Notes under the pieces: model-generated
What the model was told of the DNA's origin: nothing
Database searches by the model: none
What the model saw: only the letters and a program-made list of their open reading frames with translations
Part shown: in pieces, positions 62,904 through 64,000 of the stretch
Position numbering within the stretch: the stretch's first letter is position 1
Layout of the letters: each line of letters starts with the position of its first letter
Assembly: GCA_026874595.1 (NCBI GenBank)
Contig: CM049321.1
Span: 17,367,979-17,431,978 of the forward strand
From: Sipunculus nudus
Lineage: Eukaryota > Annelida > Sipuncula > Golfingiida > Sipunculidae
Length of the DNA stretch: 64,000 nt
Direction: 5' to 3'
Translations under genes and position numbers: made by a program

Positions 62904-63831
62904 AATTATCTATCAAATGTATGTATCATTGTCCATGACGATGGGGGGGGGGGCTACTAATTAAAATAAGTGTTGGTGTTTTACTTATAAAGGTTTATTT
63001 AATACCTGTCCCGTGTGTGGTAGGGCTACTATAAGGTAAGGCCCGACAAATAAAAATAATAATATAATAATATATATATATAATAGTAAATAAATGTCAA
63101 AAGAACAATTCAGCATATTACGAGGCACGTATTTATAAATTATGAATAGCTTATAATAAATATTCTTATTGCTAAACCAAGTTGATTATCAGCTGATTTT
63201 GGCCGAGTCAAAACATGCCACCACAGCACCAGTCATAACATTATTATAACAACAACCAACTTTGTTTCAAAGCGTCGCGAGCGATATTGAACCAACTCGA
63301 CCAAGTCAAGAATCACTTGAATTGTATTGGCATGTTGCACTACTCTACATGTTATTGCTTAAAATATTATATTGGTGAATTGTCTGGTTATTTTGATAAT
63401 AATCACCAGAATATCCCTCAAACTCCCGCAGACTCCGTCCTCGGTTTTGAACCGCCTGTCACTTCGTCACTGTAATCAAACCTGTTGGCGTGTTGCCGTA
63501 TTGGCTTGCAGCGGCTGCTGTCATCGAATGCCTTCTATTTCTAACTACATGGCTCATAATAACATTCTGATGTCAAAGTTGCCAAAACATCTACAGATCT
63601 AAATTCGCCGCTTTATTCTCCTGTTACGGTGTCTCAGACGTCATCTGAAGGTGATTCCACCGCCTCACTTGACCAGTCGTGAACCCCGTCGGCCTTGCTG
63701 GAACAACGTGGACGCGCAACCGGGGTTCTGGTTGTGACGTCACACACATCCCAGGGGCTGTCTCAACTTTTTCAGGGGGCTCCCAGGACTCTGTGTACAA
63801 ATTCGTTCCTACCACGGATAGTAGCTCTTAT

Positions 63832-63999
63832 TACGACTTGAAGACTTTCACGGGCTGTTCTTAAGGATATCAAGATTTGAAGGCCGGTCACGATTTCAAA
63901 ATCGGGTTCGAGCAAATGAGGAAATTTGATTTTTATTTTCCACTGGAGTTCCGGGCGTTCTTTTAAAGAGAGCGTGCACGTAATATAAATCTTCTGCAA
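63832..63999. repeat. Dispersed repeat, second copy
   Basis: Resembles 55423-55580: TTACG-CTTGAAGACTTTC-CGGG, GGATATCAAGAT-TGAAGGCCGGTCA and GGAGTTC---TTCTTTTA landmarks in the same order and orientation. It runs to the window end. Confidence 0.65.
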
Positions 64000-64000
64000 T

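Overview
The window is a piece of AT-rich animal genomic DNA carrying one complete, GC-rich viral-type transposon at its left end. At 33-25807 lies a 25.8-kb Polinton/Maverick (adintovirus-like) element. It starts with AG, ends with CT, has terminal inverted repeats made largely of 40-bp tandem repeats, and is flanked by a perfect 6-bp target duplication (TGTAAA, 27-32 and 25808-25813). The host is probably an invertebrate, perhaps a mollusc. This is inferred from the tRNA-derived SINEs, the degenerate LINE, the many (TA)n tracts and the minisatellites; no host coding gene was recognised.

The left and centre of the element (0.7-20.7 kb) hold the replication, integration and virion genes. A leftward acidic zinc-finger protein shares a promoter region with a rightward protein-primed PolB. 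Then come a packaging ATPase with a frameshift at an A7 run, an 821-aa orphan, a large basic-tailed protein, a penton-like protein, small basic core-like proteins, a chromodomain integrase, a small two-TM protein, an AT-hook protein, the major capsid protein, a PC4-like ssDNA-binding protein and three short tightly spaced ORFs. Most units have their own TATA box, some embedded in the coding end of the gene upstream. No adenain/Ulp1-type protease was found.

The right arm (20.7-25.3 kb) is an accessory region with six small genes: three leftward, weakly related to one another, and three rightward, with two sharing an identically spaced Cys/His motif and all three a related C-terminal tail. Each of the six is followed by a 16-nt hairpin matching the replication-dependent histone mRNA 3' stem-loop (6-bp stem, loop TTTC, TTTA or TTTT, then ACCACA/AACACA-type flanks). 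The promoters carry octamer ATTTGCAT sites, CCAAT boxes and TATA boxes, which are also histone-promoter elements. The most exciting hypothesis in the window is that this element borrows histone-gene expression logic (S-phase timing, non-polyadenylated mRNA) for its accessory genes.

From 25.8 to 64 kb the DNA is host non-coding sequence: a repeated ~250-bp family (28.2-28.9 kb), SINE copies (about 31.0, 51.8 and 53.6 kb, plus a second tRNA-like family at 59.6 kb), a broken LINE (33.7-36.3 kb), (TA)n tracts, a divergent repeat family (42.5-43.9 kb), an inverted-repeat element (54.4-55.4 kb) and two neighbouring minisatellites (112-bp unit at 55.7-57.85 kb; 33-bp unit at 58.3-59.57 kb).
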